Source: JABMPR01 sp964508765 | Lineage (GTDB): Bacteria; Fidelibacterota; UBA8477; JABMPR01 | DNA: 64,000 bases | Reading direction: 5' to 3' | NCBI GenBank assembly: GCA_964508765.1 | Contig: CAZDVD010000006.1 | Span: 1 to 64,000, forward strand | Shown here: in pieces, positions 8,830-17,826 of the stretch | Layout of the letters: every line of letters starts with the position of its first letter | Position numbering within the stretch: the stretch's first letter is position 1 | Notes under the pieces: generated by a model | Told to the model about the DNA's origin: nothing | Seen by the model: only the letters and a program-made list of their open reading frames with translations | Databases searched by the model: none | Made by a program: the position numbers and the translations under genes

Positions 8830-9897
8830 ATGAAAAATAGGATAAAGTCGAAAAACTTTGGCATGATGCCGGATGGAAGAACCGTGATTCGCTACGAACT
8901 ATCCAATAGTAATGGAATAAAGGTCTGTGTCTTGAATTATGCTGGCATCCTCCAGTCTATCCTGGTGCCGGATCGTAATGGCGTTATCGGTGATATCATT
9001 TTGGGCTTTGACCATCTGAAGGACTATCTCGCTGATTCTTCTTCCCATGGTGCCCTCGTTGGACGCTATGCAAACCGTATCGCCGGAGCTCAAATAAAAT
9101 TGGATGATGTGGAATACAAACTAGATATGAATGATGGTGAAAACTGCCTCCATGGCGGGAGGGAAGGTTTTCAGAAAGTGCTGTGGAACTCTCAGATAAT
9201 CAAATTGGAGAATGATGAGATCTTGCGGTTGAGTCACATAAGTCCCCATGGTGATCAAGGATTTCCTGGACGGCTTGAGGTCATTGCTGATTATTCGCTG
9301 AACAATAACAACACATTGTCGATCCAACTCCTAGCTATCACAGATCAGACAACGGTTGTTAGTTTGACCATGCATCCCTATTTCAATTTATCAGGAGATT
9401 CGGAGCGGCAAATTCTTGATCATAACCTGCGCATTAATTCAAACAAATATCTACCAGTATCCAGCAAAAAGATACCACTTGGAGAAATGCGTGGTGTGGG
9501 GAATAGTCCGTTTGATTTCAGGGAAAATCACAGCATTGGTGCTTTCATAAACACCGATGATGCACAACTAAAGATTGCCAATGGTTATGATCACTGTTAT
9601 GTACTCAGTGATACTGAAGATGAGCACGAAGGGTGTGCCATTCTCTCCGATCCTATCAGTGGTCGTGAAATGGTTGTCAGCTCAAATGCACCTGGTATGC
9701 AACTTTATACAGGAAACCATTTGAATTCAGATTTCCAGGGAAAAGGGGGCAGGAATTTTGTGAAACAGGGTGGTGTTTGTTTGGAACCACAGGCGTTTCC
9801 AAATGCTCCCAATGAACCATGTTTTCCATCTGCCGAGATAGGACCTGGAGAACGATATGAACATAATATCTCTTATCGATTTTCCACTAGGGATTAG
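8830..9897 (+). CDS. galM: Aldose 1-epimerase (mutarotase)
   Basis: The product interconverts alpha and beta anomers of glucose, galactose or related sugars. Family landmarks are GRYANRIAGAQ, the first catalytic His in the ENCLHGG segment, the second His in TMHPYFNL, Asp in NGYDHCY and Glu in VCLEPQAFPNAP. The length (355 residues from the ATG at 8830) is normal. A TTG at 8788 would add 14 residues that do not resemble the family start. It has no clear signal peptide, so it is probably cytoplasmic. The next gene is a sugar symporter, which supports a role in sugar uptake and use. Confidence 0.93.
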   Translation: MKNRIKSKNFGMMPDGRTVIRYELSNSNGIKVCVLNYAGILQSILVPDRNGVIGDIILGFDHLKDYLADSSSHGALVGRYANRIAGAQIKLDDVEYKLDMNDGENCLHGGREGFQKVLWNSQIIKLENDEILRLSHISPHGDQGFPGRLEVIADYSLNNNNTLSIQLLAITDQTTVVSLTMHPYFNLSGDSERQILDHNLRINSNKYLPVSSKKIPLGEMRGVGNSPFDFRENHSIGAFINTDDAQLKIANGYDHCYVLSDTEDEHEGCAILSDPISGREMVVSSNAPGMQLYTGNHLNSDFQGKGGRNFVKQGGVCLEPQAFPNAPNEPCFPSAEIGPGERYEHNISYRFSTRD

Positions 9898-10151
9898 CCA
9901 TCAACATCCTGAATTCATAAGCCAAATCCCTGTTCATATTGATAATCAATTTTATGAATATGATAATAAATACTCCTAAAAATCAGGCTAAAAGGTTGAA
10001 ATAATACCATCATCTTTATGGCCTGATATTTGTCATAAGCACAAGTAGACTTTAGTATCAATAGCTTTTACTACCAGAATTATTGAGATACGGACTGATC
10101 ATTCAGCATATCAGTCACTTAGGATTAAAACAAAAGGTAAAGGGTTAATTC

Positions 10152-11717
10152 ATGCATTTTTCAACATTGGATTATGTGATTTTTGTCAGCTACATCATCT
10201 TCATTGTAGGTTTGGGTCTCTATGTGTCCAGAGAGAAAAAGGGTCACGTCAAGAACTCAAGTGACTACTTCCTGGCCAGTAAAGCACTGCCTTGGTGGGC
10301 TATAGGTTTCTCACTTATTGCTGCCAATATTTCCGCTGAACAATATATCGGAATGTCAGGCTCTGGTTTTGTTATTGGGCTCGGAATAGCGACGTATGAA
10401 TGGACCGCTGCAATCGCACTCATTGTCGTGGCAAAATTCTTCTTACCCATCTTTCTCAAAGAGGGTATCTACACCATGCCCCAATTGTTGGAAATCAGGT
10501 ATGATAGCCGCGTCAGAACTGGTTTAGCTGTATTCTGGCTGCTCCTGTATGTTTTCGTTAACCTAACCTCCGTACTCTATCTTGGAGCCCTGGCAATGAG
10601 AACCATCCTAGGTGTACCCCTTATCTGGGGGATTATTGCATTGGCTCTATTCTCAGCACTCTATACTATTTATGGTGGACTGAAAGCCGTCGTGTGGACC
10701 GATGTGGTTCAAGTTATGATTCTTATCATTGGTGGATTGGTAACGACTTATTTCGCCCTCGATCAAGTCAGTGGCGGACATGGAGCCTTCGCTGGCTTTA
10801 GCGACCTTATGGCTCAAGTACCTGAGAAATTTGATATGATCCTGGATAAATCGAATCCGAACTATGCAGAACTGCCCGGGCTTGGCGTTCTCCTGGGTGG
10901 GATGTGGATGGCCCATTTCTTTTATTGGGGATGTAACCAATATATCATTCAGAGAGCTCTCGCAGCCAAGTCCATCAAAGAAGCACAGCGTGGACTCATG
11001 TTTGGTGGCTATCTCAAGATTTTGACACCCCTCATTGTAGTTATTCCCGGAATTGTTGCTTTTGCCCTCAGTGCCGATCTGGCGAAACCTGATGAAGCCT
11101 ATCCATGGCTCCTCAGTACCTTTGTCCCCACGGGTCTCAAAGGACTTGCGTTTGCTGCTTTAATTGCAGCCATTGTATCATCACTGAGTTCAATGGTGAA
11201 TAGCACAGCAACCATATTTTCAATGGACATTTATAAACAGCTTATCAATAAGGAAGCATCTGAGGAACGTCTCGTATTTATCGGAAGAGTAACGAGTGCA
11301 GTGGCTTTGCTTGTTGCGGTTATCATTGCGCCCTCATTGTCGAGTCTTGAGCAGGCATTTCAATTCATTCAGGAATTTACCGGATTTATCAGTCCTGGAA
11401 TCTTTGCGATCTTCATTTTTGGATTGTTCTGGAAAAAGGCTACTGCCAATTCCGCCGTTTGGGCAGCAACCCTGACCATTCCACTTTCACTGGGAATCAA
11501 GTTTTTGATCCCTGCTATGCCTTTTTTAAATCGCATGGGTGTGGTCTTTTTAATTCTCAGTGCCGTTGTGGTTGCCATCACGTTACTTGAGAAGAAGGGT
11601 GTCTCATCAAAAGCATTCAAGATTGATAAAGATCTATTCCATACTGATACCATCTTCAATGTAGGCTCCATCGGTATCTTTGCCATCCTTGCAGTGCTTT
11701 ATACTATCTGGTGGTAG
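10152..11717 (+). CDS. Sodium:sugar symporter, SSS/SGLT family
   Basis: The 521-residue integral membrane protein has the SSS plan with about 14 hydrophobic helices. Clear SGLT features are DYFLASKALPWWAIGFSL, AANISAEQYIGMSGSG, the GIYTMPQLLEIRY segment after helix 3, YGGLKAVVWTDVVQ in the sodium-site region, and NQYIIQRALAAKS. It would import a sugar with sodium across the inner membrane. The galM gene is just upstream, but 254 bases separate them, so they may have separate promoters. The exact sugar cannot be assigned. Confidence 0.93.
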   Translation: MHFSTLDYVIFVSYIIFIVGLGLYVSREKKGHVKNSSDYFLASKALPWWAIGFSLIAANISAEQYIGMSGSGFVIGLGIATYEWTAAIALIVVAKFFLPIFLKEGIYTMPQLLEIRYDSRVRTGLAVFWLLLYVFVNLTSVLYLGALAMRTILGVPLIWGIIALALFSALYTIYGGLKAVVWTDVVQVMILIIGGLVTTYFALDQVSGGHGAFAGFSDLMAQVPEKFDMILDKSNPNYAELPGLGVLLGGMWMAHFFYWGCNQYIIQRALAAKSIKEAQRGLMFGGYLKILTPLIVVIPGIVAFALSADLAKPDEAYPWLLSTFVPTGLKGLAFAALIAAIVSSLSSMVNSTATIFSMDIYKQLINKEASEERLVFIGRVTSAVALLVAVIIAPSLSSLEQAFQFIQEFTGFISPGIFAIFIFGLFWKKATANSAVWAATLTIPLSLGIKFLIPAMPFLNRMGVVFLILSAVVVAITLLEKKGVSSKAFKIDKDLFHTDTIFNVGSIGIFAILAVLYTIWW

Positions 11718-12024
11718 ATATTTAATCAGCTCGAGTTGATTAAAGTACAATTCAGATCCCTTTCCATGATTACAAATTCTATTGTGGAAAGGGATTTTTC
11801 CATCTCGTTCTTCAACACAGTACTCACATAGGTGGTAGGTCGCCAATGCTGGGAACCAATCTCCCTGAGCAGCCATTTATATGGTTATGTGACCATGGTT
11901 TTCTCAAATCATGAGGAAAATCTACCCCTAACACTAGGTGCGACCTGATTGAGCCTGATCATCTTTCATATTAAAATGGCCTCAGTCGGAAAAGAGAATC
12001 CTCCGAAGAAAGGTTTAACAGCTC
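11718..12024. other. 307-base intergenic region after the symporter
   Basis: The region begins with an inverted repeat (TTTAATCA and TGATTAAA, 11720-11743) and holds a strong terminator at 11755-11799. The remainder up to the small gene at 12025 has no coding frame or RNA gene I can recognise. Confidence 0.6.
11755..11799 (+). terminator. Rho-independent terminator of the symporter gene
   Basis: ATCCCTTTCCA (11756-11766) pairs perfectly with TGGAAAGGGAT (11785-11795), with an 18-nt loop, and is followed by a T run. It is 38 bases past the symporter stop. Confidence 0.85.
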
Positions 12025-12285
12025 GTGGCAAATATAAATCTTGTTTTACACGCTCTTTTAAAAGGCAAAGATCCAGAGGCACTCAGTGATGTCATTGAAC
12101 TGAATAACGGAACCAGAATACCTAGTATCATTCTTAATATCGATGGCAAGGAAGTGCAGTATTTTACGGGGAAATCCTTAAACCTTGAAATGATGCCCGA
12201 GAATTCAATACATATGTTACACCTGGACAATGGAACCATCAGCATTCCGTTCCCAGTTGCAGAACCGGACTTCGCTGCTTTCTAA
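12025..12285 (+). CDS. Small hypothetical protein, 86 residues
   Basis: A GTG start follows GAAAGG at suitable spacing. The product (MANINLVLHALLKGK...) has no signal peptide, cysteine or membrane segment and looks like a small alpha/beta protein with alternating hydrophobic strands, for example RIPSIILNIDGKEVQYF. I do not recognise the family. The opposite-strand frame here is probably a shadow. The gene ends just before the tyrosine phenol-lyase promoter region and is followed by an inverted repeat (12313-12350). Confidence 0.55.
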   Translation: MANINLVLHALLKGKDPEALSDVIELNNGTRIPSIILNIDGKEVQYFTGKSLNLEMMPENSIHMLHLDNGTISIPFPVAEPDFAAF

Positions 12286-12312
12286 AAAATAAATAGACTT
12301 CATAAACCTCAC

Positions 12313-12350
12313 AAACACCTCTGGCAAAGATATTGATTCAAGGGGTGTTT
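12313..12350 (+). repeat. Inverted repeat upstream of the sigma-54 promoter
   Basis: AAACACC (12313-12319) is inverted at GGTGTTT (12344-12350), followed by ATTTTA. It may end the 86-residue gene, or be an activator-binding site, since it lies only about 20 bases upstream of the -24 element. It is somewhat close for a typical enhancer. Confidence 0.35.
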
Positions 12351-12370
12351 ATTTTAGCGCTTAATTCAGC

Positions 12371-12388
12371 GTGGAACGCTTCTTGCTT
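12371..12388 (+). promoter_or_regulatory. Sigma-54 (RpoN) promoter of the tyrosine phenol-lyase gene
   Basis: The sequence TGGAACG-CTTC-TTGCT matches the RpoN consensus TGGCACG-N4-TTGCW with one mismatch. The invariant GG (12373-12374) and GC (12385-12386) are exactly 10 bases apart. Transcription would begin near 12398, giving a leader of about 130 bases before the ATG at 12529. An NtrC-type activator is encoded at 6733-8106. Confidence 0.82.
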
Positions 12389-12528
12389 GGTATTTCAGTG
12401 AACCGGATTTAGAAACTATCCCTCAATACGGTTCTGATTACGAGGTGGTGGGTGAAGCCGCTTTGGACGATACCCAGGGCATCTCGTATAACAACAAGTT
12501 TTACATGTTTTATGGATGGAGAATGACA

Positions 12529-13911
12529 ATGACCTACAGAAAATCCTGGGCAGAACCCTGGAAAATTAAAATGGTCGAACACTTGACGATGACTTCCAAA
12601 GAAGATCGTATCAAGGCAATCGAAGAAGCTGGCTACAACACATTTTTACTGAGATCCGATGATGTCTATATCGATTTGCTCACAGATAGCGGTACCAATG
12701 CAATGAGTGATCGACAGTGGTCCGGAATGATGCTTGGTGACGAGTCTTATGCTGGCAGCCGTAATTTTTATAACCTGGAAAAAGCAATCCAGGACTACTA
12801 TTCCTACAAATACATCATCCCCACGCATCAGGGACGCGCTGCAGAACACATGATGTCACAAATTCTGATCAAGGAAGGGGACTATGTCCCTGGAAATATG
12901 TACTTTACCACAACCCGTCTCCATCAGGAGCTTGCGGGTGGAACCTTTGTTGATGTCATCATTGACGAGGCTCACGATACTGAAAGTGAACACCCCTTCA
13001 AGGGCAATGTTGACATGAAGAAATTAGATGATCTCGTTAAAAAAGTAGGTGCCGACAAGATTCCATATATCTGTATTGCCACAGCCGTGAACATGGCTGG
13101 TGGACAACCCATTTCACTCCAGAATATCAAAGAACTCCGTGCATATACATCAAAACATGGCATCGATATCGTTCATGACATGACACGTGTTGCAGAAAAT
13201 GCCTGGTTTATCAAACAGCGAGAAGAGGGCTATGCTGACAAGAGTGTTCAGGAGATCGTGTTTGAGATTTGTTCGCTGACTGACCATGCAACCATGAGTG
13301 CTAAAAAGGATCCTCTCGTCAATATTGGTGGTTTTATGGCTACGAATAACGAGGATGTTTATCGCAAAGCTCAAAATATGGTAGTCATTTATGAAGGTCT
13401 CCATACCTACGGTGGTATGGCTGGAAGGGACATGGAGGCTCTGTCTATTGGTATCCATGAATCGGTACAGGATGATCATATGCGTGCTCGTGTTGGACAA
13501 ACTGAATATCTTGGCAAGAAACTTCAAGGGTATGGTGTTCCCATCGTAAAGCCAATCGGAAGTCATGGTGTCTTTTTGGATGCTAAAAGATTCCTGCCTC
13601 ATCTTTCACAGGATGTTTTCCCTGCGCAGACTCTGGCTGCAGAAATTTATATCGAGAGCGGTGTTCGCAGCATGGAACGGGGTATCATTTCAGCCGGTAG
13701 GAATAAAGAAACGGGAGACCATAACCGACCCAAGTTGGAATTGGTCCGTCTTACCATTCCGCGTCGGGTATACACCCAGGCTCACATGGATGTTGTTGCT
13801 GAGTCCATTGCCGACGTTTATGAAAGAAGAACAGAGATAACAGGTCTTCAGTTTACCTATGAACCTGAATATCTCAGGTTTTTCCAGGCGAGGTTTGAGC
13901 CCCTTAGCTAA
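12529..13911 (+). CDS. tpl: Tyrosine phenol-lyase (beta-eliminating PLP lyase)
   Basis: The enzyme splits L-tyrosine to phenol, pyruvate and ammonia using PLP. The sequence follows Citrobacter-type TPL closely: LLTDSGTNAMSD, THQGR, the PLP lysine at the second Lys of SAKKD (residue 260), and GVRSMERGIISAGRN. The Arg of SMERG (residue 384) and the Phe-Phe of LRFFQARF are the TPL residues that distinguish it from tryptophanase. The frame is open back to a GTG at 12445, but the ATG at 12529 has GGAGA upstream and gives 460 residues, the usual length. Tryptophanase activity is the main alternative. It is expressed from the RpoN promoter at 12371 and ended by the hairpin at 13937. Confidence 0.92.
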   Translation: MTYRKSWAEPWKIKMVEHLTMTSKEDRIKAIEEAGYNTFLLRSDDVYIDLLTDSGTNAMSDRQWSGMMLGDESYAGSRNFYNLEKAIQDYYSYKYIIPTHQGRAAEHMMSQILIKEGDYVPGNMYFTTTRLHQELAGGTFVDVIIDEAHDTESEHPFKGNVDMKKLDDLVKKVGADKIPYICIATAVNMAGGQPISLQNIKELRAYTSKHGIDIVHDMTRVAENAWFIKQREEGYADKSVQEIVFEICSLTDHATMSAKKDPLVNIGGFMATNNEDVYRKAQNMVVIYEGLHTYGGMAGRDMEALSIGIHESVQDDHMRARVGQTEYLGKKLQGYGVPIVKPIGSHGVFLDAKRFLPHLSQDVFPAQTLAAEIYIESGVRSMERGIISAGRNKETGDHNRPKLELVRLTIPRRVYTQAHMDVVAESIADVYERRTEITGLQFTYEPEYLRFFQARFEPLS

Positions 13912-13936
13912 ATCTAAACCTGAAGCAAATCAATTG

Positions 13937-13963
13937 AAACGGCTCCCATTGTGGAGCCGTTTT
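13937..13963 (+). terminator. Rho-independent terminator of tpl
   Basis: AAACGGCTCC pairs perfectly with GGAGCCGTTT around a CATTGT loop and runs into TTT. It is 25 bases past the stop codon. Confidence 0.9.
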
Positions 13964-14104
13964 ACTTTGGCAACTATCATCTTGAATATGGTGACCGCTC
14001 AACTATTATATACCATCAGGAATCACGCAATTGATATTGAACAGTTTGTGGTGAGATGTTGTTGTTTGCTTGGATTGCCTCTTGAACTTTAGGAGATATA
14101 AATA

Positions 14105-14788
14105 ATGGCTGAAAAAACCAAGTTATGGTATTTACAGAATTTTAATATGCTTGAGGGCATGACGCCAAGTATGATGGATTATATGGCGAAAAATACCAGC
14201 ATGCAAAGCAATGGAAAAAAGGAAATTATATATTTCCCCGAAGATGCTTCCAACACCATATACTTTCTTAAAACTGGAAAAATCAAGATATACAGACTTT
14301 CCGAAGACGGCAAAACCACCACACTTCAACTCCTGGGACCGGGGGAGATATTTGGCGAGAGTGCCATCTTGGGTCAGGATACCCACGATAATATCGCTGA
14401 AGTTGTTGAGGATGCTGTGGTTTGTGCCATAGATAAACGTGATTTCCAAGATCTCATGGAGAAAAGTCCCAAATTGACCCTGAGTGTCAACAAATTCATC
14501 GGATGGCGCCTACGTAAAATTCAGGCACACGTGGAAGATCTGGTTTTCAAAAGTGCCAGCCAACGGATAACCTCATTTCTCCACAGATATGTTGAAACCT
14601 TCGGCAAGAAGATGGTTGATGGCTGGATGGTACGCCCATTTCTCACCCACCAGGAGATCGCAGATCTTACAGCCACCGCCAGACAAACTGTCAATCAGGT
14701 CTTGAATGATTTGGCTGAGCGAGAAGTGATCAAATTCTCACGAAGATTCCTACAGGTAAAGGGTGACATCGATCAGTTAGAATCTTAG
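14105..14788 (+). CDS. Crp/Fnr-family transcription regulator
   Basis: The 227-residue protein has an N-terminal cyclic-nucleotide-binding fold (about 15-130; FLKTGKIKIYRLSEDGK, LGPGEIFGESAI) and a C-terminal Crp-type winged helix (about 150-220; LTHQEIADLTATARQTVNQVLNDL). The N-terminal cysteine cluster of true Fnr is absent, so it is not an oxygen-sensing Fe-S Fnr. The effector is unknown. An RBS-like AGGAG lies upstream of the ATG. It could regulate neighbours, but no target site was identified. Confidence 0.92.
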   Translation: MAEKTKLWYLQNFNMLEGMTPSMMDYMAKNTSMQSNGKKEIIYFPEDASNTIYFLKTGKIKIYRLSEDGKTTTLQLLGPGEIFGESAILGQDTHDNIAEVVEDAVVCAIDKRDFQDLMEKSPKLTLSVNKFIGWRLRKIQAHVEDLVFKSASQRITSFLHRYVETFGKKMVDGWMVRPFLTHQEIADLTATARQTVNQVLNDLAEREVIKFSRRFLQVKGDIDQLES

Positions 14789-14859
14789 TTTCTGCTTTCG
14801 TTCCCTTCACATGTCGGCAATATGACAGTGGCCGGAGAAGTGCCTGTCTAGATTCAGGC

Positions 14860-15150
14860 ATGGGAAAAACCACTGCCGAGCCAGAAAAAATCAAAGTTGA
14901 AATCATCATTCATGATGGATGCAACTTTAGCTACAAAACCCTCAAATCACTATTGTTAAGTAGGGATTTATTTCCAGAGATTTCTCTGGTTGTGGTAGAC
15001 TTCGCCGATAGTGCAAATGATCGCCAAACCATCGGCGGAATCACCCCATCCATATGGGTTAACAATAAATTGTGGTTTCTCGGATCCTTTTCCTCAGAAA
15101 TCTTTCATTCCCGTCTATCCGTATTGAGGACGGCTGGCCACAAAAGCTAG
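14860..15150 (+). CDS. Small thioredoxin-fold protein with a CxxS motif
   Basis: The 96-residue product has strand-helix-strand-helix order like a glutaredoxin or thioredoxin: VEIIIHDGCNFSYKTLKSLL, then LVVVDFADSANDR, then GGITPSIWVNNKLWFLGSF with a likely cis-proline in ITPS. The active-site position reads CNFS, a monothiol CxxS form, with only one cysteine in the protein. It might be a monothiol reductant or a disulfide/Fe-S carrier; this is inference. The start ATG has no strong RBS. It lies between the Crp-type regulator and MTA phosphorylase on the same strand. Confidence 0.6.
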   Translation: MGKTTAEPEKIKVEIIIHDGCNFSYKTLKSLLLSRDLFPEISLVVVDFADSANDRQTIGGITPSIWVNNKLWFLGSFSSEIFHSRLSVLRTAGHKS

Positions 15151-15255
15151 ATAGACACCCACCCCGTGGGAAAATGATACTCCCTAGGCATTTCAGGATT
15201 AGATTAAAGAATTGAAGGACAATCGACTTTTTATTGTGAAAAAAGGGAGATATTG

Positions 15256-16104
15256 ATGCTGGGTATAATCGGTGGTACAGGCTTGTACAAGTTGGATTGG
15301 CTGGATGTCCTGGAGACAAAAATTGTTGGCACTCCCTTTGGGGAACCTTCAGACAAACTTTCATTTGGCAAAGTAGGCTCTGAAGACATTGTATTTTTGC
15401 CGCGTCACGGTGAATCCCATGAGTTCCTGCCGTCAGAAATAAATTATCGAGCCAATATCTGGGCGCTTAAATCAGTGGGAGTCACTCGAATCATATCATT
15501 CTCTGCCACAGGTAGTTTAAGAGAAGCAATCAAACCGGGAGAATTTGCGCTCCCATCTCAATATTTTGATTTTGTGAAGGATGGTCGACCAAAGAGCTTT
15601 TTTGGTGATGGCCTAGTTGCTCATATCAGCACAGCTGAACCGGTTTGCAGCACCTTACGTAATCAAATATTTGATTCGGCTCAATCCCTGGGATTACCCA
15701 TTCACAATGATTTGACCTATGGCTGTGTGGATGGTCCCAGGTTGGGAACCCGAGCAGAAAGTTTTTTCTTACGTGATGCTGCGGGATGTGACTTGGTGGG
15801 GATGACCAATGTTCCAGAAGCCTTTCTGGCTCGGGAGGCACAGATGTGCTATTCAACGGTTGCTATCCCAACAGATTATGATTGCTGGATGGATGATCCC
15901 AGTCAGCATGTCACTGTACCACAGTTGCTTAAGCGATATGGTGATAGTCTGGAGAGTGCTCTGGAATTACTAAAACACACCATTGAAAGACATGATCATA
16001 AGCAAAAATGTGACTGTCATTCAAGTCTGGATGGTGCCTTGATGTTTGATGCATCTGCACTGGTGGGTGGTCACAAAATTATGGTAGATGTATTGCTAAA
16101 ATAG
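15256..16104 (+). CDS. mtnP: S-methyl-5'-thioadenosine phosphorylase
   Basis: The enzyme phosphorolyses methylthioadenosine to adenine and methylthioribose-1-phosphate in the methionine salvage pathway. The 282-residue chain begins with LGIIGGTGLY and contains the phosphate/purine sites of the family: LPRHGESHEFLPSEINYRAN, FSATGSLRE, GPRLGTRAE, and DLVGMTNVPEAFLAREA. The ATG at 15256 has GGGAGA seven bases upstream; a TTG at 15253 is less likely. The C-terminus carries a CDCHSS segment after the core. The closely related purine nucleoside phosphorylases are the alternative. Confidence 0.9.
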   Translation: MLGIIGGTGLYKLDWLDVLETKIVGTPFGEPSDKLSFGKVGSEDIVFLPRHGESHEFLPSEINYRANIWALKSVGVTRIISFSATGSLREAIKPGEFALPSQYFDFVKDGRPKSFFGDGLVAHISTAEPVCSTLRNQIFDSAQSLGLPIHNDLTYGCVDGPRLGTRAESFFLRDAAGCDLVGMTNVPEAFLAREAQMCYSTVAIPTDYDCWMDDPSQHVTVPQLLKRYGDSLESALELLKHTIERHDHKQKCDCHSSLDGALMFDASALVGGHKIMVDVLLK

Positions 16105-16136
16105 GCAAATCAAATCTAAGAAACTGGAGTTTCAAC

Positions 16137-16931
16137 ATTCATTCTCGATATAAAAATATACTGATCAGCTCCTGCTTACTTTTACAGGTTATCTCGGGCT
16201 ATGCTCAGACAATTTCTCGGAATGACTGGCTTGCCACAGGCACAGGAATAGGGCTTGCCATGGGTCTGGAACTATACGGAAAATCACACTTTGTCCCTGA
16301 TGAACCGCGTTTTAGCAATCCGAATTCTATAGACCGATTTATGCGTGATGAAATATGGAGGGGTGTCCATAAACAGGATAGGGCCAGGAACTGGAGCGAT
16401 GGACTGCTTTATGGTGTGAGCATGTCAAGTCTGGTGTGGGGACCCGTTCTGGCTGAAGATACAAAGTTAGCCTTGCATATCAATGCGCGTGTCTTTGCTG
16501 CCAATAGTCTTTTAACGAATCTTGTAAAAATTACCGCTGCCAGGGAACGTCCTTATCATCACTATGGGACCCGTGATTCCGAGGGTGCTACCGATTTTAC
16601 TTCCTTTTACAGTGGTCACAGTAGCGTTGCCTTTTCCCAGGGCGTTACAAATGCTATGATTCTCAGCCGGACCTACCCCGAGCATAAATCTACGATATGG
16701 TCTACGCTTCTTGGTGCAGCGGGATTAACAGCCTATTTGAGAGTAGCTGGGGATATGCATTACTTTACGGACATTCTCACCGGTGCGGTGATGGGATCAC
16801 TGGTGGCCTGGTCCATAACCAGTTTTGAATTGAATCGCTTTGAACAAGGTGATGATGAGGCCAATACCCTGCATAGATATCAGGGGGCAGGATCAAATTT
16901 TATCGTTTCGCTTAAAATACCTTTGGGCTAA
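16137..16931 (+). CDS. PAP2-family phosphatase, exported, apparent ATT start
   Basis: The protein has the three PAP2 motifs: a Lys..ArgPro segment ending ARERP, YSGHSSVAF with the catalytic His, and RVAGDMHYFTD with the second His and Asp. It probably dephosphorylates a lipid phosphate or a related phosphoester at the membrane or in the periplasm. The first ATG in frame is at 16260, inside the fold. The same frame is open upstream and encodes a signal peptide (basic HSRYK, a hydrophobic ILISSCLLLQVI core, a GYAQ cleavage site), with ATT at 16137 seven bases after GGAG. That start gives 264 residues. An ATG-to-ATT mutation or a base error is also possible. Confidence 0.82.
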   Translation: MHSRYKNILISSCLLLQVISGYAQTISRNDWLATGTGIGLAMGLELYGKSHFVPDEPRFSNPNSIDRFMRDEIWRGVHKQDRARNWSDGLLYGVSMSSLVWGPVLAEDTKLALHINARVFAANSLLTNLVKITAARERPYHHYGTRDSEGATDFTSFYSGHSSVAFSQGVTNAMILSRTYPEHKSTIWSTLLGAAGLTAYLRVAGDMHYFTDILTGAVMGSLVAWSITSFELNRFEQGDDEANTLHRYQGAGSNFIVSLKIPLG

Positions 16932-16988
16932 AACAGATTTTGAGCGTATTATTACCAATCATTTTGACCAATATAGGAGTTTATAGAT

Positions 16989-17681
16989 ATGACTGAAAAG
17001 TTACCTGGAAAAAGTAACCAACAATCATGGATTGCCATTGCTGTCATTGCCATTGGCGCCATCTTCCTGCTGCAGAGTTTAAACATTATGCACCTCGGCC
17101 ACTTTGTCAGTGAGTGGTGGCCTTTAATCCTCATTGTAGCAGGATTCTTAAAGCTAAAAAGTGATGACCGTCGCAACGGCTCCATTTTATTTATTGCTGG
17201 TCTCATAATCCTATCAGCAACTCTGGATTTTATCAACTGGGGTAGCATATTTAAGCTCTGGCCACTGGCAATTCTTTATGTAGGTGTTTCCATGTTGCTA
17301 AAATCAAAGGGCAAACCAGGTTTATCATTTTCAACGGTTTCATCCATTGATGATGACTTTGTAAATGCCACTGCAATATTTGGGGGCGTTGAGAAGAAAA
17401 TCCATTCCCAATCCCTTAAGGGCGCCAATGTTATGGCTCTCTTCGGTGGTGTTGAGATCGATTTGACTGAAGCCAAAGCCATTGAATCCGGCTGTGTGTT
17501 AAACGTAACTGCATTATTTGGTGGTGCAGAGATCAGGGTACCTGAAGATTGGAATGTCATCGTCACAGGAACTCCCATATTTGGTGGAGTAGAGGACAAA
17601 TCAAAAGGTGGGGCTGAAGGTGCTGTGAATATTACTCTGAACTGTACGGTTGCATTTGGAGGCTTAGAGATCAAGACCTGA
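16989..17681 (+). CDS. LiaF-like membrane protein with FGG-repeat beta domain
   Basis: The 230-residue product starts with a short cytoplasmic segment and four hydrophobic helices in a LiaI/LiaF-type unit (about 17-100). The C-terminal half is a right-handed beta repeat in which AIFGGVE, ALFGGVE, ALFGGAE, PIFGGVE and AFGGLE recur about every 24 residues. LiaF proteins restrain cell-envelope stress kinases in Firmicutes. In this group the role is unknown, but membrane-stress sensing is a reasonable guess. The antisense frame across the repeats is a shadow created by the FGG codons. Confidence 0.85.
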   Translation: MTEKLPGKSNQQSWIAIAVIAIGAIFLLQSLNIMHLGHFVSEWWPLILIVAGFLKLKSDDRRNGSILFIAGLIILSATLDFINWGSIFKLWPLAILYVGVSMLLKSKGKPGLSFSTVSSIDDDFVNATAIFGGVEKKIHSQSLKGANVMALFGGVEIDLTEAKAIESGCVLNVTALFGGAEIRVPEDWNVIVTGTPIFGGVEDKSKGGAEGAVNITLNCTVAFGGLEIKT

Positions 17682-17708
17682 TCAACTTAGCCTATCTGAA
17701 AATTTTAC

Positions 17709-17737
17709 AAAAGGCCGGTATTTTACCGGTCTTTTGT
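17709..17737 (+). terminator. Rho-independent terminator of the LiaF-like gene
   Basis: The AAAGGCCGGTA/TACCGGTCTTTT stem with a short TTT loop is followed by GTTTT. It is 28 bases past the stop codon. Confidence 0.88.
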
Positions 17738-17826
17738 TTTATAGAAAACTGTTTTATTTATACCAGTAAATCCCTTTTGTGCCCTTGTATGCCCGTTTAT
17801 ATTGCCTTGCTTTTTTAAACCATGAT

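Noticed and set aside
13150..13602. 150-codon antisense frame in tpl
   Set aside because: It is opposite a strongly conserved enzyme and has no family signature.
17276..17674. Antisense 132-codon frame over the LiaF-like gene
   Set aside because: It is the mirror of the FGG repeat codons and has no start signal or protein features.
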